From an uncultured Kiritimatiellota bacterium (GTDB lineage Bacteria > Verrucomicrobiota > Kiritimatiellia > RFP12 > UBA1067): a stretch of 64,000 bases of DNA. The stretch's first letter is position 1. Each line of letters opens with the position of its first letter. Positions 34,084 to 41,861 of this stretch are shown piece after piece. The position numbers and the translations under genes are program-made. The notes beneath the pieces were generated by a model, which had not been told where the DNA came from, ran no database searches, and saw only the letters and a program-made list of their open reading frames with translations. Location of the stretch: contig CAKTYZ010000003.1 of the NCBI GenBank assembly GCA_934635225.1, positions 62,001 through 126,000 on the forward strand. The letters run 5' to 3'.

Positions 34084-34357
34084 CCGGGATGTCGAACTTG
34101 CGTCCAACGAGGGCTTCAAGTTCGTCCAAGGCCTCCTTCGCCTGAGGTCCGCTCGCGGAGATCTTGAGGACCGATCCGCAAACCGCCTCCAGTGTCATCA
34201 GAGCCATGATCGACTTTCCCGAGACGACGTTGCCGTCTTTTTCGACCTCGACCTCGGCATCATACTTGCTGGCGGTCTTCGCGAAAAGCCCCGCCGGGCG
34301 CACATGCATGCCGTAGCGATTGAGGAGCGTCATTTCACGCGTGATTTTCTCGGCCAT
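34073..34357 (-). CDS. ptsH: PTS phosphocarrier protein HPr
   Basis: 94 residues. Catalytic His18 in NRYGMHVRPAG accepts phosphate from enzyme I; Ser49 in SGKSIMALM is the regulatory site of HprK. The presence of both sites plus hprK 1 nt upstream shows Ser-phosphorylation control of the Gram-positive/PVC type in a Gram-negative. AAGGAA precedes the ATG. Confidence 0.96.
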   Translation of the reverse strand: MAEKITREMTLLNRYGMHVRPAGLFAKTASKYDAEVEVEKDGNVVSGKSIMALMTLEAVCGSVLKISASGPQAKEALDELEALVGRKFDIPDEQ

Positions 34358-34358
34358 G

Positions 34359-35369
34359 TTATTTCCTTCCCTTCCTTGTGAGAGTGTCTAACTTCGAATT
34401 CCGATGCTCCGCCCGCTGGCGAAGCCGCTCCGAGAGGGCGGCGACGGGATCGCCGCCCGACTGCAGAAGCTTTTGCTGTAACGCCGCAGTCTCGACAAGA
34501 TTGACGAGATCGCGCCCTTCTGAAACGGGGATGATGATATTCGGCACTTCAACGCCGAGTATGCTGCGGACACGGCGCGTCTGCCCGATGCGGTCAATCT
34601 GGCTCTCGACGTCCTCAAGGCGCTTGAACGTGATGACGAGGTCGAGGCGCTTCTCGCCACGGACAGCCTGCACGCCAAAGAGACTCGGCACATGCATAAT
34701 GCCAATGCCCCGAATCTCCATGTAGCCGGCTGTCGAATCCGACGCCGACCCGTAAATCAGGTTGTTCCCGATCTCGCGCCGCACGCACGTCAGGTCGTCC
34801 GCCACTAACGCATGCCCATGCTTGACGAGGCCAAGCGCCGTCTCGGACTTCCCAAGCCCCGGGTCGCCCTCGAAGAGAACGCCAAGCCCGCAGACCTCGA
34901 CCATCGTCCCGTAGATCGTCGCCGACGGAGCGCGCAGTCGTTCGAAGACGAACGCGCTGTTGTGCACAAAGTGCCGCGTCTTCATCGGCGAGGACATCAA
35001 GACGGCATCGCCCTTTTCGGCGAACTCGGTCTCGACCGGGCTGGGCTTCTGCCCGTTCGTAAAGACGAAGCAGAACGCCTTCCGATCGATCAGGGCCTTG
35101 AACCGCGCGCGGCGGTCCTCTTTCGACAGAGAATCGAGATAAGCCATTTCGGCTTTCCCGACGAGCTGGAGGCGCTTCCACGCGAAGTGCTTGTAGAAGC
35201 CCGACAGAGCAAGCCCGGGGCGGTTCGCAATCGGTTCTTGAATGACGCGGGCAAGGTTGTTTCCGCCCGCGACGAGCGTCAGGGAGAGTTCCTCACGGCC
35301 GGCTTCATAGAAGTCAGCCGCCGTCACGGGACACCCCTTTTCGCTCGCCTTGGTCGGAAGACGCTTCAT
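34359..35369 (-). CDS. hprK: HPr kinase/phosphorylase
   Basis: 336 residues. The C-terminal catalytic domain has Walker A GDPGLGKS (168-175) and the family signature MEIRGIGIMHVPSLFG; the N-terminal domain is of the usual HprK type. It phosphorylates HPr on Ser and reverses the reaction, linking PTS activity to metabolic state. It lies between hpf and ptsH with only short gaps, so the four genes are probably co-transcribed. Confidence 0.95.
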   Translation of the reverse strand: MKRLPTKASEKGCPVTAADFYEAGREELSLTLVAGGNNLARVIQEPIANRPGLALSGFYKHFAWKRLQLVGKAEMAYLDSLSKEDRRARFKALIDRKAFCFVFTNGQKPSPVETEFAEKGDAVLMSSPMKTRHFVHNSAFVFERLRAPSATIYGTMVEVCGLGVLFEGDPGLGKSETALGLVKHGHALVADDLTCVRREIGNNLIYGSASDSTAGYMEIRGIGIMHVPSLFGVQAVRGEKRLDLVITFKRLEDVESQIDRIGQTRRVRSILGVEVPNIIIPVSEGRDLVNLVETAALQQKLLQSGGDPVAALSERLRQRAEHRNSKLDTLTRKGRK

Positions 35370-35377
35370 GACGCGCC

Positions 35378-35713
35378 TCAGTTCTTCGCCGATGCCGCGC
35401 GCTGTTCGCGCACCTTGCCCTTGCGTGCCTTCACGCGCATCCGAAGAAGCTGACGCTCAGCCCGCGCCGCAGCCGCGTCGATGACGCTCTTGCCGCTTTC
35501 GGAAAACTCCTTTGCGCCGACGGCGACTTCGCCGAGACGGTTCGCCACCACTTCAGCGGTGTACATGTGCTTCTTGATGTCAACGTCAATCACGAGCGAG
35601 ACTTTCGTCACCTTCGGAAACTTCGCCTTCAGCTGCTCCATGCGCAGCTCGGCATATGCCTTCAACGCCTCAATCCGCACATCACTGTGCCTCATGGTCA
35701 CTTCAATGCTCAT
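35378..35713 (-). CDS. hpf: Ribosome hibernation-promoting factor
   Basis: 111 residues of the HPF/YfiA family (short form): SIEVTMRHSDVRIEALKAYAE, then VSLVIDVDIKKHMYTAEVV. It binds the 30S subunit in stationary phase and promotes inactive ribosome dimers. ATG 35713 follows AAGGAG; the ORF extension to 35776 is not used. In proteobacteria hpf sits beside rpoN and ptsN; here it is between lptB and hprK and no rpoN is present. Confidence 0.9.
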   Translation of the reverse strand: MSIEVTMRHSDVRIEALKAYAELRMEQLKAKFPKVTKVSLVIDVDIKKHMYTAEVVANRLGEVAVGAKEFSESGKSVIDAAAARAERQLLRMRVKARKGKVREQRAASAKN

Positions 35714-35788
35714 CTTCTTCTCTCCTTTCGTTTGACCGGCTCGGACCCGTCGGAACCCTCCGGCATCGTCCGGCACAAGGTCGGTTCA

Positions 35789-36565
35789 TTACATTCTGAA
35801 ATTCTCTCCCAAATACTTCTCGCGCACCTCCGGGTCGGCGACAAGCTCGTCACTCGTCCCCTCGCGCAGGAGACGACCATTGTAGACGAGATAGGCGCGA
35901 TTCACGACCGAGAGCGTCTCGCGGACGTTATGGTCGGTGATGATCACGCCCAGGCCTTTCGCCGCCAGCCGGCGAACAATGTCCTGAATCTCGTTCACGC
36001 TCAACGGGTCAACCCCGGCAAACGGCTCGTCAAGCATCAGGATCGCCGGGTTGCGCACCAGTGCGCGGGCGATCTCCAACTTGCGACGTTCGCCTCCGGA
36101 CAGCGTGTAGGCGGGCTGGCGCGAGACCTTCATGAGGTCGAACGGGGTCAGCAGCTCCTCGGCACGTGCCGCACGCTCCTTGCGCGACAACGGCATCGTT
36201 TCGAGAATGGCCATCACGTTGTCCCAGACCGAGAGTTTCCGAAAGACGCTGGGTTCCTGCGCAAGGTAGCCCAACCCCTTGCGCGCACGAACATACATCG
36301 GACAGCCCGTAATGTCCTCGCCACAAAGGACGACCCGACCCGATTCGGGCTTCACGAGCCCTACAATCATGTAGAACGTCGTCGTCTTCCCCGCACCGTT
36401 CGGCCCGAGAATGCCGACAATCTCGCCACGCGAGCACCGCACGTTCATGCCGCTCACGACCGTGCGGTCTCCATAGACCTTCACGAGATCCGTCGCGACA
36501 AGATCCGCTTCCGCCAACTTTTCCTTCGCCATCGCGTTCATCGCATCCATCACCAAGTCGCTCAT
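35789..36565 (-). CDS. lptB: LPS export ABC transporter ATP-binding protein LptB
   Basis: 258 residues. Walker A GPNGAGKTT, signature LSGGERRKLEIARAL, Walker B ILMLDEPFAGVDP, and H-loop ITDHNVRET match LptB, the ATPase that powers lipopolysaccharide transport to the outer membrane with LptFG. The start overlaps the stop of the OstA-like gene (ATGA). An N-terminal extension of about 20 residues precedes the usual start region (LVATDLVKVYGDRTVV). Confidence 0.94.
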   Translation of the reverse strand: MSDLVMDAMNAMAKEKLAEADLVATDLVKVYGDRTVVSGMNVRCSRGEIVGILGPNGAGKTTTFYMIVGLVKPESGRVVLCGEDITGCPMYVRARKGLGYLAQEPSVFRKLSVWDNVMAILETMPLSRKERAARAEELLTPFDLMKVSRQPAYTLSGGERRKLEIARALVRNPAILMLDEPFAGVDPLSVNEIQDIVRRLAAKGLGVIITDHNVRETLSVVNRAYLVYNGRLLREGTSDELVADPEVREKYLGENFRM

Positions 36566-37092
36566 AAGACGCCCTCCTTCCCGTCGTGTTCCGTCGAGAT
36601 CTTCGCGTTCCGCACCTCGACCTGCTCCGAATCAAGCCAAAAGCGGATGCGGTCGCCCTGAACGTCACTCGCCCGCTCGCCCATCTCGACCAGCCGTGCC
36701 TTTGCGCCCCCCGCCTCGCTGAACATCTCGATCTCGCCTTTCCGCTTTCGATATGTCGCCAACGCGCACATGCCCACGCGCGTCCCGTTCGTGATCGTGA
36801 CATTCCCGTCCGCCACGACGCGGTTCAGCCTGTTCGACTCAGCCAGGAAGGCGAACACGCGATCCGCGCAGAGCGTGTAGGCATTCGCATATTCAACGAC
36901 CACATGGCCATCAAACAGAATGACACCCACCTTTCGGTCAAAATCGCTCGACACGCTCCGAATGCGCACACTTTCGTTCGCCGAACCGGTCTGCGGCGAA
37001 CACAAGGGAATGGCCTGCGCCGGATTGTCCGACGCAGAAGCGATCGACACCAGCAAGGCCGCATGCAGAGAAAGGAATGCCCGCGTCTTCAT
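36562..37092 (-). CDS. LptA/OstA-like periplasmic LPS transport protein
   Basis: 176 residues with a signal peptide (MKTRAFLSLHAALLVSIASA) and OstA/LptA-type beta-jellyroll repeats (RSVSSDFDRKVGVILFDGHVVVEY; NRVVADGNVTITNG). LptA forms the periplasmic bridge for LPS. Its place between the LptC-like gene and lptB supports the assignment. It overlaps both neighbours by 4 nt. Confidence 0.82.
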   Translation of the reverse strand: MKTRAFLSLHAALLVSIASASDNPAQAIPLCSPQTGSANESVRIRSVSSDFDRKVGVILFDGHVVVEYANAYTLCADRVFAFLAESNRLNRVVADGNVTITNGTRVGMCALATYRKRKGEIEMFSEAGGAKARLVEMGERASDVQGDRIRFWLDSEQVEVRNAKISTEHDGKEGVL

Positions 37093-37613
37093 CTGAGAAT
37101 CCCCTTTCCGCCGTATCCCCTCGCATCCGGAATCGTCTTCAAATCGAGGTCTGTATCCTGCACGATCCGGACATATTCCTCGGGAGAAGAGAAATACACG
37201 CCACGCCCGCGGAACGTCATTTCGCCTTGGGTCAGCGTCACCTCGCCCTCGGCCCAGCCGCTCTTGGTCTGGCGGTCAATGACACAGCTCTCCGCCTCCA
37301 GAAGAAAATCCAACGACTTGTCCGCCTTGAACGCATGCACCGTCACGCCCCCGGCCCAGACAAGACCCGTATTCAGGAAATACTGGACCTTCTTCGCCTG
37401 CACGGAGACTTTCACCGCACCGTCCGGAAACGTCTCGACCGGCAGAACCACGTCTTCGGCCGGCGTCTGAAGGTCTCGCAGACACTGCTGGTAGGCTTTG
37501 CGAAGGCGCGTGACTTCCTGGGAGAGGTCTTCGCGCCGTTCAAGCCATGCCGTCGAGTCGAACGCGCATGCGCTCGTCGTCAGGAGAAGCGGAACTATGG
37601 CGAGAAACCTCAC
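37089..37613 (-). CDS. LptC-like periplasmic protein
   Basis: 174 residues. A short hydrophobic N-terminus (MRFLAIVPLLLTTSAC, possibly a lipoprotein signal) is followed by a coiled segment and then a jellyroll with SGWAEGEVTLTQGEMTFRGRGVYFSSPEE, resembling the membrane-anchored LptC that hands LPS to LptA. Sequence similarity to classical LptC is low, so position in the kdsA-lptA-lptB operon carries much of the argument. It overlaps kdsA by 4 nt. Confidence 0.6.
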   Translation of the reverse strand: MRFLAIVPLLLTTSACAFDSTAWLERREDLSQEVTRLRKAYQQCLRDLQTPAEDVVLPVETFPDGAVKVSVQAKKVQYFLNTGLVWAGGVTVHAFKADKSLDFLLEAESCVIDRQTKSGWAEGEVTLTQGEMTFRGRGVYFSSPEEYVRIVQDTDLDLKTIPDARGYGGKGILR

Positions 37614-38428
37614 GAATGGACAACCTCATGCAACGCCAAGAGCTTTTTCCAAAGAGCCTCGACCTCAGCGAAGCGAATCGCATTTGCCGCGTCGCTCTTG
37701 GCAACCTTCGGATTGACGTGCGTCTCCATGAAAACACCGTCCACGCCCGTCGCAACCGCCGCGCGAGCCAATGCCGGCGCGTACTTGCCGTCACCGCCCG
37801 ACCCTGTTCCAAGGCCACCCGGACGCTGCACCGCATGCGTCGCGTCCATGACGACCGGATAGCCCAGTTCGCGCATGATCAGCAACGAACGCATATCGGC
37901 GACCAGATTGCGATAACCAAAGGAACTGCCGCGTTCACACAAGACGATGCGGCGGTTTCCCGTCGATTCGATCTTGCGAACGACTTGTGCCATATCCTCC
38001 GGCGCCATGAACTGGCCTTTCTTCACGTTTACGACAGCCCCCGTCTCGCCCGCCGCGACAACGAGATCCGTCTGGCGCGCCAGAAACGCGGGAATCTGAA
38101 GGACGTCGCAGACCTCTGCGGCCCGTGCGCACTGCCAAGGCTCGTGGACATCCGTAAGGACGGGAACGTCAAACTTCTCGCGGATCTCGGCAAGAACCTC
38201 AAGCCCCTTGTCGATCCCCGGGCCTCGAAAGGAGTCCACGCTCGTGCGGTTCGCCTTGTCAAAACTCGCCTTGAAGACATAACCGACCTTCAACTTTGCC
38301 GCCAAGGCCGTCAAACGCTTCGCGAGATCGAGAGCCTGCGCACGCGATTCAATCACGCACGGGCCCGCAATGAACGTGAGCCTCCCGTCACCGAATACGA
38401 TGCCTTTATCGACTTGAACTTTCCTCAT
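37610..38428 (-). CDS. kdsA: 3-deoxy-8-phosphooctulonate synthase (Kdo-8-P synthase)
   Basis: 272 residues. KdsA condenses PEP with arabinose 5-phosphate for Kdo of the LPS inner core. Family motifs: LTFIAGPCVIES, FKASFDKANRTSVDSFRGPG, LTDVHEPWQC, NVKKGQFMAPEDM, LCERGSSFGY and METHVNPKVAKSD. An LPS-type envelope is therefore expected. A -10 TATAAT (38441-38436) precedes it, so it heads the long kdsA-lpt-hpf-hprK-ptsHI cluster. Confidence 0.96.
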   Translation of the reverse strand: MRKVQVDKGIVFGDGRLTFIAGPCVIESRAQALDLAKRLTALAAKLKVGYVFKASFDKANRTSVDSFRGPGIDKGLEVLAEIREKFDVPVLTDVHEPWQCARAAEVCDVLQIPAFLARQTDLVVAAGETGAVVNVKKGQFMAPEDMAQVVRKIESTGNRRIVLCERGSSFGYRNLVADMRSLLIMRELGYPVVMDATHAVQRPGGLGTGSGGDGKYAPALARAAVATGVDGVFMETHVNPKVAKSDAANAIRFAEVEALWKKLLALHEVVHS

Positions 38429-38435
38429 GCCGAAG

Positions 38436-38441
38436 ATTATA
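38436..38441 (-). promoter_or_regulatory. -10 element of the kdsA operon
   Basis: TATAAT on the minus strand after TTTTGG, an extended -10, 7 nt upstream of the kdsA ATG. The leader would be very short. Confidence 0.5.
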
Positions 38442-38461
38442 CCAAAACCCCTGAGAAAATA

Positions 38462-39373
38462 CTATGCCGACACCAAATTGCCCGTCAATTCGGAAACCGT
38501 CGAAAAACCATGGCGCTCGCAATAGGCGACGATGCCGTCATGGACAGCCGCGACAACCCCCGGATCGGTGAAGACGGCCGTTCCAACTGCGACTGCCGTC
38601 GCGCCCGCCAGCAGAAACTCTATCGCGTCCTGAGCCGAATAAACGCCACCCATTGCCAGAATCGGAAGTTTCGAGACCTGATGCGCGTCATAGACAAGTT
38701 TCACCGCCGCCGGATGGACGCCTCGCCCCGAAAGTCCGCCCGTCCGATTCGCCAGGACGGGCACGCGCCGCTCGATGTCAATGACCATCGCTGGAATCGT
38801 GTTGATCATCGAAAGCGCGTCCGCACCTGCGTCCTCGCACGCCTTCACGTAGGGTACGATGCTCGGCACATTCGGCGCCAACTTCACCAGAAGCGGCAGT
38901 TTCGTCGCCCGCCGGACGGCCGAGACGACCTCGAACAGGACCTTCGGATCCTGTCCGAAGGCATGACCGCCTGCCTTCACGTTCGGACACGAGACATTCA
39001 TTTCCAACGCGTCAACCTGATTGCCCAACCGCGCGGCGACAGCCGCATATTCGTCAATCGAGCCGCCCCAGATATTGGCAATCAGCGGCACCTTGGACAC
39101 TTGGCGATACGCCGGCAACGTTTTCGTCAGAAAAAACTCAACGCCCGTTCCCTGCAAGCCGATTGCGTTGACCAGCCCGCCCGGGACTTCCGCGTGGCGC
39201 GGCATCGGGTTGCCCGGCCATGGATCAACGCGAATGCCCTTGGCCGTGACAGCACCCAGCTTCGCATAGTCTACGATGCCAACATACTCCGTCCCGTAGC
39301 CGAAGGTTCCGCTCGCAGTCGCCACGGGCGTCGGCATTTTCAACCCTCCCAAGACAACCTCTGTCTTCACCAT
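38462..39373 (-). CDS. pyrD: Dihydroorotate dehydrogenase B, catalytic subunit
   Basis: 303 residues. The FMN-binding TIM barrel oxidises dihydroorotate to orotate in pyrimidine synthesis. Motifs: PVATASGTFGYG, NAIGLQGTGV, EMNVSCPN (catalytic Cys loop) and LAMGGVYSAQDAIEFLLAGA. ATG 39373 follows GGAGG and overlaps the end of pyrK by 7 nt, so the two subunits are coupled. The ORF extension to 39562 lies within pyrK. Confidence 0.95.
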   Translation of the reverse strand: MVKTEVVLGGLKMPTPVATASGTFGYGTEYVGIVDYAKLGAVTAKGIRVDPWPGNPMPRHAEVPGGLVNAIGLQGTGVEFFLTKTLPAYRQVSKVPLIANIWGGSIDEYAAVAARLGNQVDALEMNVSCPNVKAGGHAFGQDPKVLFEVVSAVRRATKLPLLVKLAPNVPSIVPYVKACEDAGADALSMINTIPAMVIDIERRVPVLANRTGGLSGRGVHPAAVKLVYDAHQVSKLPILAMGGVYSAQDAIEFLLAGATAVAVGTAVFTDPGVVAAVHDGIVAYCERHGFSTVSELTGNLVSA

Positions 39374-40146
39374 ACCAAATCCTCCGCGCGGAACACGGGA
39401 CCGTCCACACAACAGCGCGTATTGCCCTTCACTGTCTTCTGGATGCACGCATAGCACGCGCCAACGCCGCAGATCATGTGGCGGTCTGTCGAAATCCACC
39501 CCGGCGCGCCCAGCGAGACGGCCCGCTCGGACACCGCCTTCAAGAGACCGTCCGGGCCACATGCGAACAGTTCAAACGGCTCGCCCGACGCCCGCAAGCG
39601 TTTGAGGTCTTCGTCCAACGGCACGACGGCAAACCCTTTCGTTCCGTACGACCCGTCGTTCGTCGTGGCAAAGACCTCGACGCCCAGCGCGGCAAACCGA
39701 TCCAAGGCCAGCAAATCCTCCCGCGTGCGTCCTCCGACGAAGAGCCTGGGGGGGAGAGATCCTGCCTTGAGGAGTCGTCGCGCAAGGAAATAGAGCGGCG
39801 CAACGCCATAGCCCCCGCCTACAAGCAGAGCTGCGCCCGAACAAGTCTCCGGGAAGCCCTTTCCGAGAGGCCCCAGAACCTCGACTGTCTCGCCTGGCTT
39901 CACGGCGTTCAACGCAGCCGTGCCGCGGCCAACCGTCTTGTAGAGAAGTTCAAGCCGCCCGTCTTCGGCATTGAAGATCGAAAACGGACGTCGCAAGGCG
40001 CTCGTCTCCAGCGCGGGGACTTTCACGTGCACAAACTGTCCCGGGTGCGCATCAGCCGCAATCTGCGGCGCCGCGAGAACCAACAGCCGATAGCCAGGGC
40101 CGCAATCCTCATGAAGAATGACTTTTGTCGATTCGTTGCCTCTCAT
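39367..40146 (-). CDS. pyrK: Dihydroorotate dehydrogenase B, electron-transfer subunit
   Basis: 259 residues. FAD domain with RRPFSIF, NAD-binding LVGGGYGVAPLYFLARRL and CGPDGLLKAV, and a [2Fe-2S] site CGVGACYACIQKTVKGNTRCC. PyrK lets PyrD use NAD. ATG 40146 with AAGGA upstream is used; a GTG at 40170 overlaps the preceding gene. Confidence 0.94.
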   Translation of the reverse strand: MRGNESTKVILHEDCGPGYRLLVLAAPQIAADAHPGQFVHVKVPALETSALRRPFSIFNAEDGRLELLYKTVGRGTAALNAVKPGETVEVLGPLGKGFPETCSGAALLVGGGYGVAPLYFLARRLLKAGSLPPRLFVGGRTREDLLALDRFAALGVEVFATTNDGSYGTKGFAVVPLDEDLKRLRASGEPFELFACGPDGLLKAVSERAVSLGAPGWISTDRHMICGVGACYACIQKTVKGNTRCCVDGPVFRAEDLVW

Positions 40147-40150
40147 GTTT

Positions 40151-40756
40151 TCAGTCCTTGATTCGGACACGCTGCATCACAGTCTTCAACGCAAGCCACA
40201 TATCCTGCTTGACCTTCTTGAGAGCCGGCGTCACAGTCGAAAAGCGAACAATCTCTTCAGGAGACTTCACGAACAGGACGTCCTTGCCCTTCGGCGACTT
40301 CAGCCAATGGTTTTCCTCTCCACGAAGCCCCGGCATGTACTTCGCGAGCGCAGTCCGCCCGAGGAAGACGAAAAACCGCGCATTCGGAATCGGCGGCGTG
40401 ACGACAATCGGCGCCGTCTCAGGCGACTTTCCCATCGCTGGGATGATCTTCGCCATCATTTCGGTGGCTTTTGGCGAAAGGGGCCTGTCCGCGATGAAAA
40501 CAAAGTCCAGCAGGGCTTTTGTCCCGACGGGTCCTTGCATTTCTGCAACTCGCGCCTTATCCATCCCGCGCGGCGACGACTTCGGCGGCTTAACCGCCCC
40601 CATCGGCGAAGGATCCTTCCGCTCCGCCGTCTCAAGCCTCGGAGCCGGCTCCAGCAACATGCGGTCGATTTCGACCGTCCGGATGCCAAGTTCGCGCACG
40701 AGCCCAAGGTAATCCTCGAGCCCGTCGAGCACGAACCTCAGCACCTCGTCGTTCAT
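40151..40756 (-). CDS. Degenerate uracil-DNA glycosylase superfamily protein
   Basis: 201 residues of uncertain function. The C-terminal half tracks family 4/5 uracil-DNA glycosylases: LLDFVFIADRPLSPKATEMMAKIIPAMGKS at the usual GExPGxxED...LLxxML site, FFVFLGRTALAKYMPGLRGEEN at LGxxAxxxLL...RG, then KSPEEIVRF and KKVKQDMWLALKTVM at HPSxLLR...KxxxWxDL. The catalytic GEAPGxxE and HPS residues and the cysteine ligands are absent, so it is probably not an active glycosylase. The N-terminal helix bundle (MNDEVLRFVLDGLEDYLGLVREL) resembles that of bacterial family 4 enzymes. It overlaps galE by 4 nt. Confidence 0.45.
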   Translation of the reverse strand: MNDEVLRFVLDGLEDYLGLVRELGIRTVEIDRMLLEPAPRLETAERKDPSPMGAVKPPKSSPRGMDKARVAEMQGPVGTKALLDFVFIADRPLSPKATEMMAKIIPAMGKSPETAPIVVTPPIPNARFFVFLGRTALAKYMPGLRGEENHWLKSPKGKDVLFVKSPEEIVRFSTVTPALKKVKQDMWLALKTVMQRVRIKD

Positions 40757-41790
40757 CCTTCTTTCGGTCTGCTGTAGCCGTACGGATTCTTTTCCTGCCA
40801 GCGCCAAGCATCGGCGCACATCTCGTCAATGCCGCGCTCGGCCTTCCAGCCAAGTTCCTTGAGCGCGAGCGCCGGATCCGCCCAGCACTCCGCAATGTCA
40901 CCCGGACGACGCGGACAGATCTTGTACGGGACGGGACGACCCGAAGCCTTCTCGAAGGCTTTCACGACCTGAAGGACCGAATAGCCGTTCCCCGTGCCGA
41001 GGTTGTAGACCTTAAGTCCAAGTTTCGGCTCCTTCTCAAGCTTCTCAATCGCCTTCAAGTGGCCAATCGCCAGATCAACGACATGGATGTAGTCGCGCAC
41101 GCCCGTGCCGTCCGGCGTCGGGTAGTCATTTCCGAAGACATTGAGTTCGGGACGACGGCCGACAGCAACCTGCGCAACATACGGCAAAAGGTTGTTCGGG
41201 ATGCCCGTCGGATCTTCACCGATGAGACCCGAGGCATGTGCGCCAATCGGGTTGAAGTAGCGCAACAGAATCACGTTCCACGCGGAATCGGCCTTCTGAA
41301 CGTCTTTGAAGACCTGCTCCATCATGAGCTTCGTCCACCCATAGGGATTCGTGCAACCCGGCGTCGGGAAGTCTTCGCGAATCGGCACAGACTTCGGTTC
41401 GCCGTAAACAGTCGCTGACGACGAAAAGACGATGTTCTTGCAGTTGTGGTCCGACAGGCACTTCAACAGCGTGAACGTTCCGCCAAGGTTGTTGTTGTAG
41501 TACTTGAGAGGTATCTTCGTCGATTCTCCGACAGCCTTCAGGGCCGCGAAGTGAATCGTCGCCTGAAACGGAGCTTCCTTGTCCAAAATGGCATTGAGCT
41601 TCTTCTCGTCCCGAATGTCAGCCTTGTAGAAGGCCGGGGACTTGCCGGCAATGCGCTTGACGCGTGCCAACGACTTGCGCGAACTGTTGCAGAGATTGTC
41701 AACGACGACAACCTCATGCCCCGCATTCAAGAGTTCGACAACCGTGTGGCTGCCAATGTATCCGGCGCCGCCTGTAACCAGAATCTTCAT
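40753..41790 (-). CDS. galE: UDP-glucose 4-epimerase
   Basis: 345 residues. An extended short-chain dehydrogenase with NAD motif VTGGAGYIGSH, SSATVYG, the catalytic YGWTK (Tyr/Lys) and GTGVRDYIHVVDLA. It interconverts UDP-glucose and UDP-galactose (and possibly the N-acetylated sugars), feeding LPS/exopolysaccharide or galactose use. ATG 41790 follows AAGGAAGGG; the in-frame extension upstream crosses the promoter. Confidence 0.95.
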   Translation of the reverse strand: MKILVTGGAGYIGSHTVVELLNAGHEVVVVDNLCNSSRKSLARVKRIAGKSPAFYKADIRDEKKLNAILDKEAPFQATIHFAALKAVGESTKIPLKYYNNNLGGTFTLLKCLSDHNCKNIVFSSSATVYGEPKSVPIREDFPTPGCTNPYGWTKLMMEQVFKDVQKADSAWNVILLRYFNPIGAHASGLIGEDPTGIPNNLLPYVAQVAVGRRPELNVFGNDYPTPDGTGVRDYIHVVDLAIGHLKAIEKLEKEPKLGLKVYNLGTGNGYSVLQVVKAFEKASGRPVPYKICPRRPGDIAECWADPALALKELGWKAERGIDEMCADAWRWQEKNPYGYSRPKEG

Positions 41791-41824
41791 GACCAACCCT
41801 TCCTTTCCTTGATAAGGTTCTTGG

Positions 41825-41830
41825 ATTATA
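41825..41830 (-). promoter_or_regulatory. -10 element of galE
   Basis: TATAAT on the minus strand within AATATGGTATAAT, identical to obg and the NahK-like kinase. Confidence 0.55.
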
Positions 41831-41861
41831 CCATATTTAGCTGCCGCATAGGCAACCCCGG

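Noticed and set aside
39747..39753. G7 run inside pyrK as a phase-variation site
   Set aside because: It encodes a conserved Pro-Pro step in an intact housekeeping gene; there is no reason to expect switching.
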